Source: Planctomycetota bacterium (GTDB taxonomy: Bacteria; Planctomycetota; UBA1135; GCA-002686595). From it: 6,475 bases of DNA. The notes under the pieces were generated by a model. The model saw only the letters and a program-made list of their open reading frames with translations. It ran no database searches and was not told where the DNA came from. Below, piece after piece: positions 1-6,290 of this stretch. Both the position numbers and the translations under genes were made by a program. The stretch spans positions 1 to 6,475 of the forward strand of contig JAPKBY010000109.1 in NCBI GenBank assembly GCA_028823185.1, given 5' to 3'. Positions within the stretch are counted from its first letter, which is position 1, and the number at the start of each line of letters is the position of its first letter.

Positions 1-1209
1 GTTGGGCATCGCAACACCACCTGTAGAGTCAGTCCCGACGAGGTTCTCAATGATCAAGTTGTGGTGCGGGTCATTCCCCTCGAAGAAGACACCATCCATG
101 CCGTTGCTCGAGATGTGGTTCTTGAAGACCTCGTTCCCCCAGGCGCCGTCGAGGATGGCGATCCCCGCCTCGCCATTACCCAGCGCGCTGCCGGTCACAT
201 CAGGGCCGAGCTTGTTCTCGTTGATTTTGTTTTGGTAGCTCGAGCTAGAGCGAAGGCGGATGCCGTGCCCAAGGTTGCCGGAGATCACGTTGTCCACGTT
301 GATCGAGTTCTGAAAGCCGTTCAGGATGTCCACGCCTACATCGTTAGGGACAGCGACCAAGCCATCGACATCTACGCCCACGTAGCAGCCCTTGAGCGTG
401 TTCTGCGAGGCGCCGCCATCGATGGAGAGGCCATTCACCACGTTCCCAGAGAGGACGCAGTCCGAGAAGAGGTTATTCATCACACCTGCACCACTAAGCG
501 TCACGCCTGAGAGCGCGTTGCCTGAGCCCACATATCCGGTGCTGTCCGTCCCGATGAGGCAGCGCAAGAACTCGTTCTGCGCGACAGAACCAACGACTCC
601 GCTGATGTGCTCAAGCAACACCCCGTTGAGGCCGTTGTCGTGCGAAGACACCGCACCTGAGAGGCTCCCGTCTCCGAAGCGGTTTTGTGACGCCCCGTTC
701 CGGAGGTAGATCCCCTCGTAGAGATTGTGACGAACCTCAACATTGAGGAACTCGTTCAGGATTGTCCCAGGATCAGAGAGAGCGATCCCAAGGCCCCCGT
801 TGTGCAGCTCCATCTTGTGACAAGGGCTCGTCCCCCCGACCTTGTTCCCGCTCGCTCCGTTTCTGAAGCCCAACGCAGGGCTGAAACCTTCCATCCGAAG
901 ACCACGAACTTCACAGCCGGTGACGGCGCTGAACTCCAAGCCGGGGAAGAGGGCCGAGGCATTGAGGGTGACGCTCGGGTAGCAGGCCTCGATGATGAGA
1001 TTGTCCACACCCACCACGATCGGCGAAGTGAGGTTGATCGTCATCGGGGCAGCGAAGAGGATCTTGTCGCCCACCGCAGCCGTCCCGATCGCTTCACGCA
1101 ATGAACCCGGCCCCGCATCGGCAGGGGTCGTGACCATCACTTGAGCGCCAGCGCTGGCAGCGAGAAGGGGGAGGATCCCCACAATATTGAGCAGTTGGCG
1201 TAGTCGCAT
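1..1209 (-). CDS. Secreted right-handed parallel beta-helix repeat protein (C-terminus beyond window)
   Basis: An open frame of 403 codons runs without a stop from the ATG at 1209 to the left edge, so the C-terminus is missing. An AAGGA ribosome site lies at 1216-1220, six bases before the ATG. Residues 1-22 look like a signal peptide: Arg at 2 and 4, a hydrophobic core, and an ASAGA end, giving likely cleavage before Gln23. Residues 27-41 (TTPADAGPGSLREAI) match the SLREAI motif found near the N-terminus of many secreted beta-helix proteins. From about residue 100 onward the chain is rich in Asn, Gly and hydrophobic beta-strand patterns such as GLSIDGGASQNTLKG and NVISGNLGHGIRL. A G-x-D-x-x-G motif recurs at 219-225, 277-283, 334-340 and 391-397. 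The family includes surface adhesins and polysaccharide-active proteins; no catalytic residue identifies an enzyme here. It is likely exported or surface-bound, and any anchor or sorting domain would lie outside the window. Confidence 0.88.
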   Translation of the reverse strand, partial: MRLRQLLNIVGILPLLAASAGAQVMVTTPADAGPGSLREAIGTAAVGDKILFAAPMTINLTSPIVVGVDNLIIEACYPSVTLNASALFPGLEFSAVTGCEVRGLRMEGFSPALGFRNGASGNKVGGTSPCHKMELHNGGLGIALSDPGTILNEFLNVEVRHNLYEGIYLRNGASQNRFGDGSLSGAVSSHDNGLNGVLLEHISGVVGSVAQNEFLRCLIGTDSTGYVGSGNALSGVTLSGAGVMNNLFSDCVLSGNVVNGLSIDGGASQNTLKGCYVGVDVDGLVAVPNDVGVDILNGFQNSINVDNVISGNLGHGIRLRSSSSYQNKINENKLGPDVTGSALGNGEAGIAILDGAWGNEVFKNHISSNGMDGVFFEGNDPHHNLIIENLVGTDSTGGVAMPN

Positions 1210-1215
1210 TTTGTT

Positions 1216-1220
1216 TCCTT
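1216..1220 (-). promoter_or_regulatory. Ribosome binding site of the beta-helix gene
   Basis: On the minus strand AAGGA is followed by six bases (AACAAA) and the ATG at 1209. This supports that ATG as the start, as does the signal peptide that begins there. I could not find a convincing -35/-10 pair for this gene in the non-coding stretch upstream. Confidence 0.65.
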
Positions 1221-1312
1221 ATCTGGAGTTGATTGGTGTTCGACGTCGCCATCCAAAGCGCCGCCATCAATTCCAAATGCGCTTCCCGAGAATCTATGGA
1301 CATAGAATCGAG

Positions 1313-1343
1313 AAAAAGAGGACTCCAGCCTTCGCCCGTCCTC
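1313..1343 (-). terminator. Probable intrinsic terminator downstream of tRNA-Pro
   Basis: On the minus strand a six-base-pair perfect stem, GAGGAC (1343-1338) with GTCCTC (1323-1318), encloses a 14-base loop. It is followed directly by TTTTTC (from 1317). It lies about 110 bases past the tRNA 3' end and about 100 bases before the beta-helix start, so it would end the tRNA transcript and separate the two units. The large loop makes it weaker than a classic terminator. On the plus strand no T tract follows, so it appears one-directional. Confidence 0.55.
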
Positions 1344-1454
1344 GTGTGAGCTGGTACTCGACTGGCTAGATCAGCTCTCAGCCAAGCTTTTTGAGAGGAG
1401 CCCCAGAGGGCGCTCGACGGCTCAAAAGTAGGCTGCTTACCCCTAGAGAGGTAA

Positions 1455-1532
<78 letters not shown>

Positions 1533-1546
1533 ACCGAGGGGGGGAT

Positions 1547-1575
1547 GTTTTATCCGGGAGACAGCACTACGTCAA
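1547..1575 (-). promoter_or_regulatory. Sigma70-type promoter of tRNA-Pro
   Basis: On the minus strand a -35 box TTGACG (1575-1570) and a -10 box TAAAAC (1552-1547) are separated by 17 bases. Transcription would start near 1540, about eight bases before the mature tRNA 5' end. The stretch after the -10 box is very C-rich (ATCCCCCCC). GC-rich discriminators of this kind are typical of stable-RNA promoters under stringent (ppGpp) control; that this one is so regulated is an inference. Confidence 0.65.
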
Positions 1576-1619
1576 TCTACGGCCTTGCCATAGCTCTCTG
1601 AGGACGGAGAATTAACCTC

Positions 1620-1976
1620 ATGGTCAAGCCGAGAAGAGAGGGTTCAAGCAGCCGTCCGCGGGTGAGGCGTAGACACCGGACCTGGATGCGTTCGATGATC
1701 CTGGCGACCTGTGCCTGGGGCGTTTTCTGGGGCGCAGTGGTCTTCGCGAGGCTCTCAGAGGGGTCAGAGGCCTCCATCCAGCTCGTCTACTGGGCCTCAA
1801 CACCCCTCGCGACAGCTGGATTCCTCATGGCCGTCCTGACGGTACGAGCTCAACGAGGTTGGCTGCTCTTCGTCAGCGTGCCGCTCTTCGCCAATGGATT
1901 TTTAATCCTCCTCTTGTGGCTGATGCCGGACGCAGTGGAGGGCCTCTTCGCTAATCTTCCGAAGGGGTCGTCCTAA
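1620..1976 (+). CDS. Small predicted membrane protein, unrecognised (118 aa)
   Basis: I do not recognise a family. The N-terminus (residues 1-24) is strongly basic, with eight Arg between positions 5 and 24, and is followed by three likely membrane spans at about 26-43, 55-75 and 81-102. The positive-inside rule puts the basic N-terminus in the cytoplasm. The tail is short (PDAVEGLFANLPKGSS). A GGAG at 1606-1609 lies ten bases before the ATG, a somewhat long but usable spacing. Met23 at 1686 is an alternative start with no good ribosome site. The gene is transcribed away from the divergent tRNA-Pro gene and its upstream region overlaps the tRNA promoter on the other strand. Its 3' end faces the end of the plsY operon. 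No cysteine pair, metal motif or enzyme signature is visible, so function is unknown. The hydrophobic pattern and ribosome site make it a probable real gene. Confidence 0.65.
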   Translation: MVKPRREGSSSRPRVRRRHRTWMRSMILATCAWGVFWGAVVFARLSEGSEASIQLVYWASTPLATAGFLMAVLTVRAQRGWLLFVSVPLFANGFLILLLWLMPDAVEGLFANLPKGSS

Positions 1977-2008
1977 GTCTCCTAGCCAGAGACCAGACGC
2001 GGACGGAA

Positions 2009-2031
2009 CGCTCGGAGCTCAGCTCAGAGCG
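2009..2031. terminator. Interrupted palindrome between convergent genes, possible bidirectional terminator
   Basis: The 23 bases are symmetric about position 2020. CGCTC (2009-2013) pairs with GAGCG (2027-2031), and GAGCT (2015-2019) pairs with AGCTC (2021-2025), with a single G/A mismatch in each arm. It sits where the plus-strand membrane-protein gene (ending 1976) and the minus-strand operon (ending 2024) converge, overlapping the operon's last stop codon. No T tract follows on either strand, so it is not a classic intrinsic terminator. It could act as a transcript-stabilising or weak terminating hairpin. Confidence 0.35.
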
Positions 2032-2413
2032 GAGTCGCAGCCAAGATCATCCAAGTCCCAGTGATCGCCGTGAGCACCGTGAGTGTGATCACGGAGTAGG
2101 CAATCGTAGAGTGAGTCTTCCGTCTCGCCGTGTCCCTGAGGGTCGCCAAGCCCGAGCCGATCACCACTAAATATGATGTCGCGGACACCTTGGCGATGAG
2201 GAGGTGGAAGGGATAGATCCAACCTGCAGACTCCAGGTCGTAGAGCTTCCCAAGCTGCTCGGCGTAATAGATCGTCACACAAAGACTGACGATCGTGAGG
2301 GAGACGATAGGCAGGTGTAATTTCCGGCGCGCAGCTCTACCCGTGATGACCGCACCCGTAAGCAACAGGAGTGTGGTCACAAGGAATAAGATGAACCCCA
2401 CGCTAGCGTTCAT
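2024..2413 (-). CDS. Four-helix membrane protein, possibly DUF420-like (third gene of plsY-gpsA operon)
   Basis: This 129-residue protein has four predicted membrane spans at about 5-24, 34-50, 69-91 and 103-125. Single histidines sit at the start of helices 2, 3 and 4: His33 in RKLHLPIV, His70 in FHLLIAK and His101 in RRKTHSTI. This arrangement resembles the DUF420 family, small four-helix membrane proteins often linked to cytochrome oxidase assembly, but I rate the match as tentative because it rests on pattern only. Basic clusters at 26-31 and 93-99 would both face the cytoplasm. Its ATG (2413) overlaps the gpsA TGA (2412-2410) as ATGA, and GGAG at 2424-2421 gives a seven-base spacing, so it should be translationally coupled to gpsA. 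It is the last gene of the operon. Whether it acts in lipid synthesis or is merely co-transcribed cannot be told from the sequence. Confidence 0.8.
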   Translation of the reverse strand: MNASVGFILFLVTTLLLLTGAVITGRAARRKLHLPIVSLTIVSLCVTIYYAEQLGKLYDLESAGWIYPFHLLIAKVSATSYLVVIGSGLATLRDTARRKTHSTIAYSVITLTVLTAITGTWMILAATPL

Positions 2414-3444
2414 CTCATCTCTCCAAAGAGGTCGCCCATCTCACTCGCCGGCGCTCGACGCATGAGGTCTTGAACAGCGAGGCGAACGTCCTTCTCTTCA
2501 AACAAGATCTCGTGCACCTGCTTTGCGATCGGCAGCTCGTCATCACTGATCAGGGACTCTGGCCCGAAGAGCGCCTTCGTCGTCCATACACCCTCAGCCA
2601 CCATCTCCATGCGAGCGAGGATCTCCTTGAGCGTCTCGCCACGTCCGATGGCCTCCCCGACAGAGCGATTCCTTGAGTGCTTAGAGCAGCAGGTGGTCAC
2701 GAGATCGCCGAGGCCAGCTAGACCGAAGAAGGTCTCCGCCTTCCCGCCTCTTGATCGACCGAAGCGGGCGATCTCCACCATCCCGCGACTGATGAGCGCA
2801 GCCTTCGCATTGTCGCCGAGCTCGAGCCCGTCACAGATCCCTGCGGCGAGGGCGATCACGTTCTTCAAGGCGCCAGCGAGCTCTGCCCCTTCTGGATCAT
2901 CCGAGACGTAGACGCGCAAGGTGTCACAATTAAAGGTCGCCTGCACCTTGGCTGCGAGCTCTGGATTTTTGCTGGCGGAGACGACGGAGGCAGGGAGCCC
3001 TCGCGCGACCTCTTCCGCATGGCTGGGTCCGGTCAAGACGCAGTAATCACGCTCACCTAAGACCTCTTGAAGGATCTTCAGTGGGTGCTGGAAGGTCTCG
3101 ATCTCGATCCCCTTCGTCGCTGTGACGACGGGCATGGTCCCAGGCAGTGCGTCCTCAAAGCGCTCAGCTACCGACCTCAGGAATTGAGTGGGGACGACGC
3201 TGACAGCGAGCTCTGCGCCCTCAGCTGCTGTCGTTGGGTCAGCGCTAAAGCTCATGTTCTCAGGGAGCTTGACGCCTGGCAGGAAGCGCTTGTTCTCACG
3301 GTTCTCACGCAGCTCCACAGATTGCTCAGGGAACGCGCTCCACAAGCAGACCTCCACGCCATTCTTCGCGAGCACGAGCGCGAGGGTGGTACCCCAACTC
3401 CCATCTCCCAGAACTACGACCTTTGAGGCTGCTGTTTGACTCAT
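2410..3444 (-). CDS. gpsA: NAD(P)+-dependent glycerol-3-phosphate dehydrogenase
   Basis: GpsA reduces dihydroxyacetone phosphate to sn-glycerol 3-phosphate in the cytoplasm, supplying the backbone for phospholipids. The 344 residues fit the family's usual length. The N-terminal Rossmann domain begins with VVLGDGSWGTTLA (nucleotide loop at 13-18). Further conserved blocks are VSVVPTQ (81-87), ATKGIE (109-114) and GPSHAEEVARGLP (139-151). LAGALKNVIALAAG (189-202) carries the family's catalytic Lys194, and the substrate-binding region around NAKAALISRG (212-221) and GLAGLGDL follows. The second loop position is Asp14 where Ala is commonest (GAGSWGTA); the glycines are intact, so activity is expected. 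The start is firm: GAAGG lies six bases before the ATG, which overlaps the plsY stop as ATGA (3444-3441). The product is the substrate of the PlsY enzyme encoded just upstream, so the two genes catalyse successive steps. A third gene overlaps the 3' end in the same way. Confidence 0.97.
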   Translation of the reverse strand: MSQTAASKVVVLGDGSWGTTLALVLAKNGVEVCLWSAFPEQSVELRENRENKRFLPGVKLPENMSFSADPTTAAEGAELAVSVVPTQFLRSVAERFEDALPGTMPVVTATKGIEIETFQHPLKILQEVLGERDYCVLTGPSHAEEVARGLPASVVSASKNPELAAKVQATFNCDTLRVYVSDDPEGAELAGALKNVIALAAGICDGLELGDNAKAALISRGMVEIARFGRSRGGKAETFFGLAGLGDLVTTCCSKHSRNRSVGEAIGRGETLKEILARMEMVAEGVWTTKALFGPESLISDDELPIAKQVHEILFEEKDVRLAVQDLMRRAPASEMGDLFGEMR

Positions 3445-4118
3445 GTTTTTCCTTCTACATCACGGTCGCTCTTCGCTCCGCGTAGCCCCAGTCTCGTCCT
3501 TGCCTCTGTCCCCTGCAACAAGCGCTCGATGTTCGGTCGGTGTCGGACCCAAATCAACAAACAGAGAAGCCCTGCGGCTACCGTAAAGGCGCCGCTATCC
3601 TCGGTGTGTCTCCAACGCAGCCAGGCTGTGACAGGGAAGGAGGCCGACATCGCCAGCGATCCCACGCTCACATGACTCGAGCAGAAGACCGCAAGCAGCC
3701 ACACCGGTCCGCCCCAAAGCGCGACGCTGGGATCGATCGCGCAGAGCGCACCCAGAGCGGTCGCGACGGCCTTTCCGCCACGAAATCCGATCCAGATGGG
3801 CCAGACATGTCCTGCTGCTGCTGCCACTCCAGCAGCAGAGGCGACCATCAATGAGCTGCCGTCACCCAAGCTCTGGCCGTTGTCGAGGCTGAACCTCATC
3901 AAGCACCAAGGCACCAAAAAGCCCTTTCCAAAGTCGAGCGTGAAGGCCAAGAAGCCCAGCGGCTTGCCAAGCGCCCTCATCGCATTCGTAGCGCCGATGT
4001 TCCCGCTACCGACAGCTCGAAGGTCCACACCTCGGAGCTTGGCGAGGAGGATTCCGAAGGGGATTGACCCTATGAGGTACGCACAAAAGACCCAGGCCAG
4101 ATCGAAGAGGTTCATCAT
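3441..4118 (-). CDS. plsY: Acyl-phosphate:glycerol-3-phosphate acyltransferase
   Basis: PlsY is an inner-membrane enzyme that transfers an acyl group from acyl phosphate (made by PlsX) to glycerol 3-phosphate, giving lysophosphatidate. The 225 residues carry the family's conserved cytoplasmic-loop motifs. Motif 1 is GSIPFG (17-22) leading to VGSGNIGATNAMR (36-48). DFGKG is at 62-66, and motif 2 is GHVWPIWIGFRGGKAVATALG (103-123), with the phosphate-binding GGK. A C-terminal RPNIERLLQGTE block is also typical. The hydrophobic segments fit the family's multi-span topology. The C-terminal tail after it (TRLGLRGAKSDRDVEGKT) is hydrophilic. The ATG at 4118 is the first canonical start but has no ribosome site at normal spacing; a GGAGG (4140-4136) is placed five bases before an in-frame CTG at 4130-4128, which would add four residues. 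The gene heads the operon and its stop overlaps the gpsA start. Confidence 0.96.
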   Translation of the reverse strand: MMNLFDLAWVFCAYLIGSIPFGILLAKLRGVDLRAVGSGNIGATNAMRALGKPLGFLAFTLDFGKGFLVPWCLMRFSLDNGQSLGDGSSLMVASAAGVAAAAGHVWPIWIGFRGGKAVATALGALCAIDPSVALWGGPVWLLAVFCSSHVSVGSLAMSASFPVTAWLRWRHTEDSGAFTVAAGLLCLLIWVRHRPNIERLLQGTEARTRLGLRGAKSDRDVEGKT

Positions 4119-4135
4119 CGCGGCTCTCAGGGTAT

Positions 4136-4140
4136 CCTCC
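4136..4140 (-). promoter_or_regulatory. Strong Shine-Dalgarno sequence of plsY, with unusual placement
   Basis: GGAGG on the minus strand is 17 bases from the ATG at 4118 but only five bases (ATACC) from an in-frame CTG at 4130-4128. Normal spacing is about five to nine bases. Either the CTG is the true start or the ATG is used with weaker help from the GAGAG just upstream of it. Confidence 0.45.
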
Positions 4141-4180
4141 GAAGGCCTCTGGGGCTCTCCTTTGGAGTAGTTCCCTCACT

Positions 4181-6169
4181 ATGGAAATGATCGGCGCAGA
4201 CACTGGCGGGACCTTCACGGACCTCATCCTCGTTCGAGGAGATGAGGTCCGGGCTATGAAAGTGCACTCAACGCCTGCTGATCCCTCTCTGGCAGTCCGA
4301 GACGGGCTCGCCGCCCTCGATAGCCCGCTCGGCATCGAGCTCGTTCACGGCTCAACGGTGGGCTTGAACGCGATGCTGACAGGGAACGTCTCACCCACTG
4401 CCCTCGTGACCAATGAGGGCTTTCGAGATCTCATTGAGATCGGGCGCCAAGACAGGCCTGAGCTCTACGCACTCCATCCGAATAAGCCAGCGCCTCTCAT
4501 CGAGAGGAAGCGCCGCTTTGAAGTGAAGCAGCGCGCCTTCCCTGTCGCAGAGGGCCAGCTCGAGATCACTGCGCGCCCATCGAAGCGCGAACTCAAAGAG
4601 CTCGTCGAGCGCGTCCGCCGCTCTGGAGCTAAGTCCGTCGCGATCTGCCTGCTTCACTCCTATGCAGACCCGGAGATGGAGGAAGAGGTCGCGCGCCCCT
4701 TCAGGGCAGCTGGATTCCCAGTCACCTGCTCAGCGCAGCTCCTCAAAGAACATCGGGAGTTCGAGCGCTTCTCTACCGCGACCGCCAACGCGAGCCTCGT
4801 CCCCATCGTGAGCGCTTATCTCGAACGCTTATCTGACCGAATCGGAGATCATCCGCTCTCCATCATGCAGTCCAATGGTGGCGCCTTCCCTGCCTCTCAA
4901 GCTGCGAAGGAGCCTGTACGCGTCCTCTTTAGCGGCCCGGCTGGCGGTGTGGTTGGCGCAGCTCGAGCAGCGGCCGAGGCTGGTCACGATGAGGTCGTCA
5001 CCCTAGACATGGGCGGCACGAGCACAGATGTCGCCTTTCACTCAAGCACTGCCGGGCTAGAAGAGGTCGTAAACGACACCCGGGTCGCCGGTCATCCGAT
5101 CGGGACACCAGCGCTCGATCTACACACGATCGGCTGCGGCGGCGGCTCCATCGTCAAAGTAGACGCCGGCGGCGTCTTACGGGTCGGTCCTGAGAGCGCA
5201 GGCGCCAGTCCTGGCCCGGTCTGTTATGGAAACGGGAGCGCGCTGACCGTCACTGATGCCCACGTCATGTTGGGACATCTGCGACCGGGCGCCTTCCTCT
5301 CTGGAGCGCTGCCTCTGGACATGAACGCAGTGAAGAAGGGCTTTAAAGAGCTCGCGACACAGCTCGGTGTCTCGCAACGTGTCGCGGCGGAGGGTGTCCT
5401 CGCTGTCGCCCGCGCAGCGATGCGCCGTGCTGTTGGAGTGATGACGATGCAGAGAGGGCGCGATCAACGTCGCCTACCCCTTGTCGCCTTCGGCGGTGCT
5501 GGAGGCCTCCACGCGGCCGCTCTCGCTGAGAGCCTCGACCAACCGGGCGCCCTGATCCCGAGGCACCCCGGAGCGCTCAGCGCCTGGGGAATGGCGCACG
5601 CCGACGCCGTTCAAGACCGCTCGTGCACTGTCCTCGGCGAGCTCTCAGACTGGCCGCGCAAACGCCGGAGAGAGGTCCTCAAAGAGCTAGCCGAAGAAGC
5701 TAGGGCCACGCTGCTCAGCGCCGGGCACCCCAAGCGAGCGATCCAGATCGAACACCGCCTCGATTTACGCTACAAGGGTCAGTCCTATGAGTTAGCGCTC
5801 AGCGAGAGCACCCATGATGACGCCGCCCAGAGCTTCCACTCACTCCACCAGACCCGCTATGGCTGGTCCCTCGATGACACGGAGATCGAGCTCGTCCACT
5901 TGCGAGCGCGCGCCCTCTGCCAGCGCCCAAGGCCTTCTTTTCGACAAGTGCCCACGAAGCGCCTCCCCCAGAGCGCCATCCTGGGGACTCAAAAGGCGAG
6001 CTTCGGAGGGGTCTGCAGCGCGCGCCTGATCGATCGTGAAGCCCTCGCTGAGGGGGTCCGTTTCCGCGGTCCGGCCATCATTGAGGAGTACTCTGGGACA
6101 ACGCTACTTCCCCCGGGGTGGACCGCGTCCGTCACGAGCGGGCGTCACATCTGGCTTTGTAAGACCTGA
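4181..6169 (+). CDS. Hydantoinase/oxoprolinase family protein, HyuA-type subunit
   Basis: This 662-residue protein is a complete HyuA-like subunit, the ATP-dependent family of N-methylhydantoinase A, 5-oxoprolinase and acetone carboxylase subunits, which open cyclic amides or carboxylate small ketones. The N-terminal Hydant_A_N domain (about 1-170) starts with the phosphate loop IGADTGGTFTD (4-14) and contains HGSTVGLNAML and GFRDLIEIGRQ. The central hydantoinase A domain (about 190-480) contains MQSNGG (229-234), FSGPAGGVVGAARA (from 250), the second phosphate loop LDMGGTSTDVA (275-285) and a Gly-rich GCGGGSI (318-324) followed by VGPESAGASPGPVCYG. The C-terminal domain ends with EEYSGTTLLPPGW, also typical. 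The ATG at 4181 has a GGAG thirteen bases upstream, so translation may be weak; Met3 (4187) is an alternative start that also keeps the phosphate loop. No HyuB gene is adjacent. The substrate cannot be inferred. The gene is divergent from plsY. Confidence 0.93.
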   Translation: MEMIGADTGGTFTDLILVRGDEVRAMKVHSTPADPSLAVRDGLAALDSPLGIELVHGSTVGLNAMLTGNVSPTALVTNEGFRDLIEIGRQDRPELYALHPNKPAPLIERKRRFEVKQRAFPVAEGQLEITARPSKRELKELVERVRRSGAKSVAICLLHSYADPEMEEEVARPFRAAGFPVTCSAQLLKEHREFERFSTATANASLVPIVSAYLERLSDRIGDHPLSIMQSNGGAFPASQAAKEPVRVLFSGPAGGVVGAARAAAEAGHDEVVTLDMGGTSTDVAFHSSTAGLEEVVNDTRVAGHPIGTPALDLHTIGCGGGSIVKVDAGGVLRVGPESAGASPGPVCYGNGSALTVTDAHVMLGHLRPGAFLSGALPLDMNAVKKGFKELATQLGVSQRVAAEGVLAVARAAMRRAVGVMTMQRGRDQRRLPLVAFGGAGGLHAAALAESLDQPGALIPRHPGALSAWGMAHADAVQDRSCTVLGELSDWPRKRRREVLKELAEEARATLLSAGHPKRAIQIEHRLDLRYKGQSYELALSESTHDDAAQSFHSLHQTRYGWSLDDTEIELVHLRARALCQRPRPSFRQVPTKRLPQSAILGTQKASFGGVCSARLIDREALAEGVRFRGPAIIEEYSGTTLLPPGWTASVTSGRHIWLCKT

Positions 6170-6201
6170 TCACTTGATAGAGGCTCTCTTTGCGTTTCTT
6201 T

Positions 6202-6210
6202 TGGTAGAAT
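6202..6210 (+). promoter_or_regulatory. Candidate extended -10 promoter of the ferredoxin gene
   Basis: TGGTAGAAT combines a TGn extension with a -10-like TAGAAT, about 80 bases before the ferredoxin ATG. No good -35 box lies at 16-18 bases, which extended -10 promoters can tolerate. A TTGATA at 6174-6179 is 25 bases away, too far to pair with it. If it is used, the ferredoxin has a leader of roughly 75 bases and is transcribed independently of the upstream hydantoinase gene. Confidence 0.4.
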
Positions 6211-6290
6211 CCTGTCAGAGCGCGGCCGAGTCCTTCCGAAGTCCTTTGTGGAGCCGCCACGTCCTTCATCAATTTGGAGCTATCTGAACC

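Noticed and set aside
61..1104. Plus- and minus-strand open frames of 80-150 codons inside the beta-helix gene
   Set aside because: They overlap the 403-codon minus-strand frame that has a signal peptide, SLREAI motif and regular repeats, and their translations have no family features.
1398..1415. Hairpin GAGC-CCC-AGA-GGG-C-GCTC as a terminator of the tRNA
   Set aside because: The stem is good, with one bulged base, but no T tract follows on either strand; the hairpin at 1318-1343 with TTTTT is the better terminator.
1585..1613. TTGCCA with a -10-like AGAATT as a promoter for the 1620 gene
   Set aside because: The -10 match is poor and the start would fall on the ATG itself, leaving no room for the GGAG ribosome site to be transcribed.
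2019..2282. Minus-strand open frame of 87 codons in another frame of the four-helix membrane gene
   Set aside because: It lies inside the membrane-protein gene, which has a ribosome site, ATGA coupling and a clear hydrophobic pattern; this frame has neither.
4006..4335. Minus-strand open frame of 109 codons spanning the plsY start and the hydantoinase start
   Set aside because: It overlaps two well-identified genes with conserved motifs in their own frames and has no recognisable features.
6174..6210. TTGATA paired with TAGAAT as a standard sigma70 promoter
   Set aside because: The spacer would be 25 bases, far beyond the usual 16-18; an extended -10 reading is preferred.
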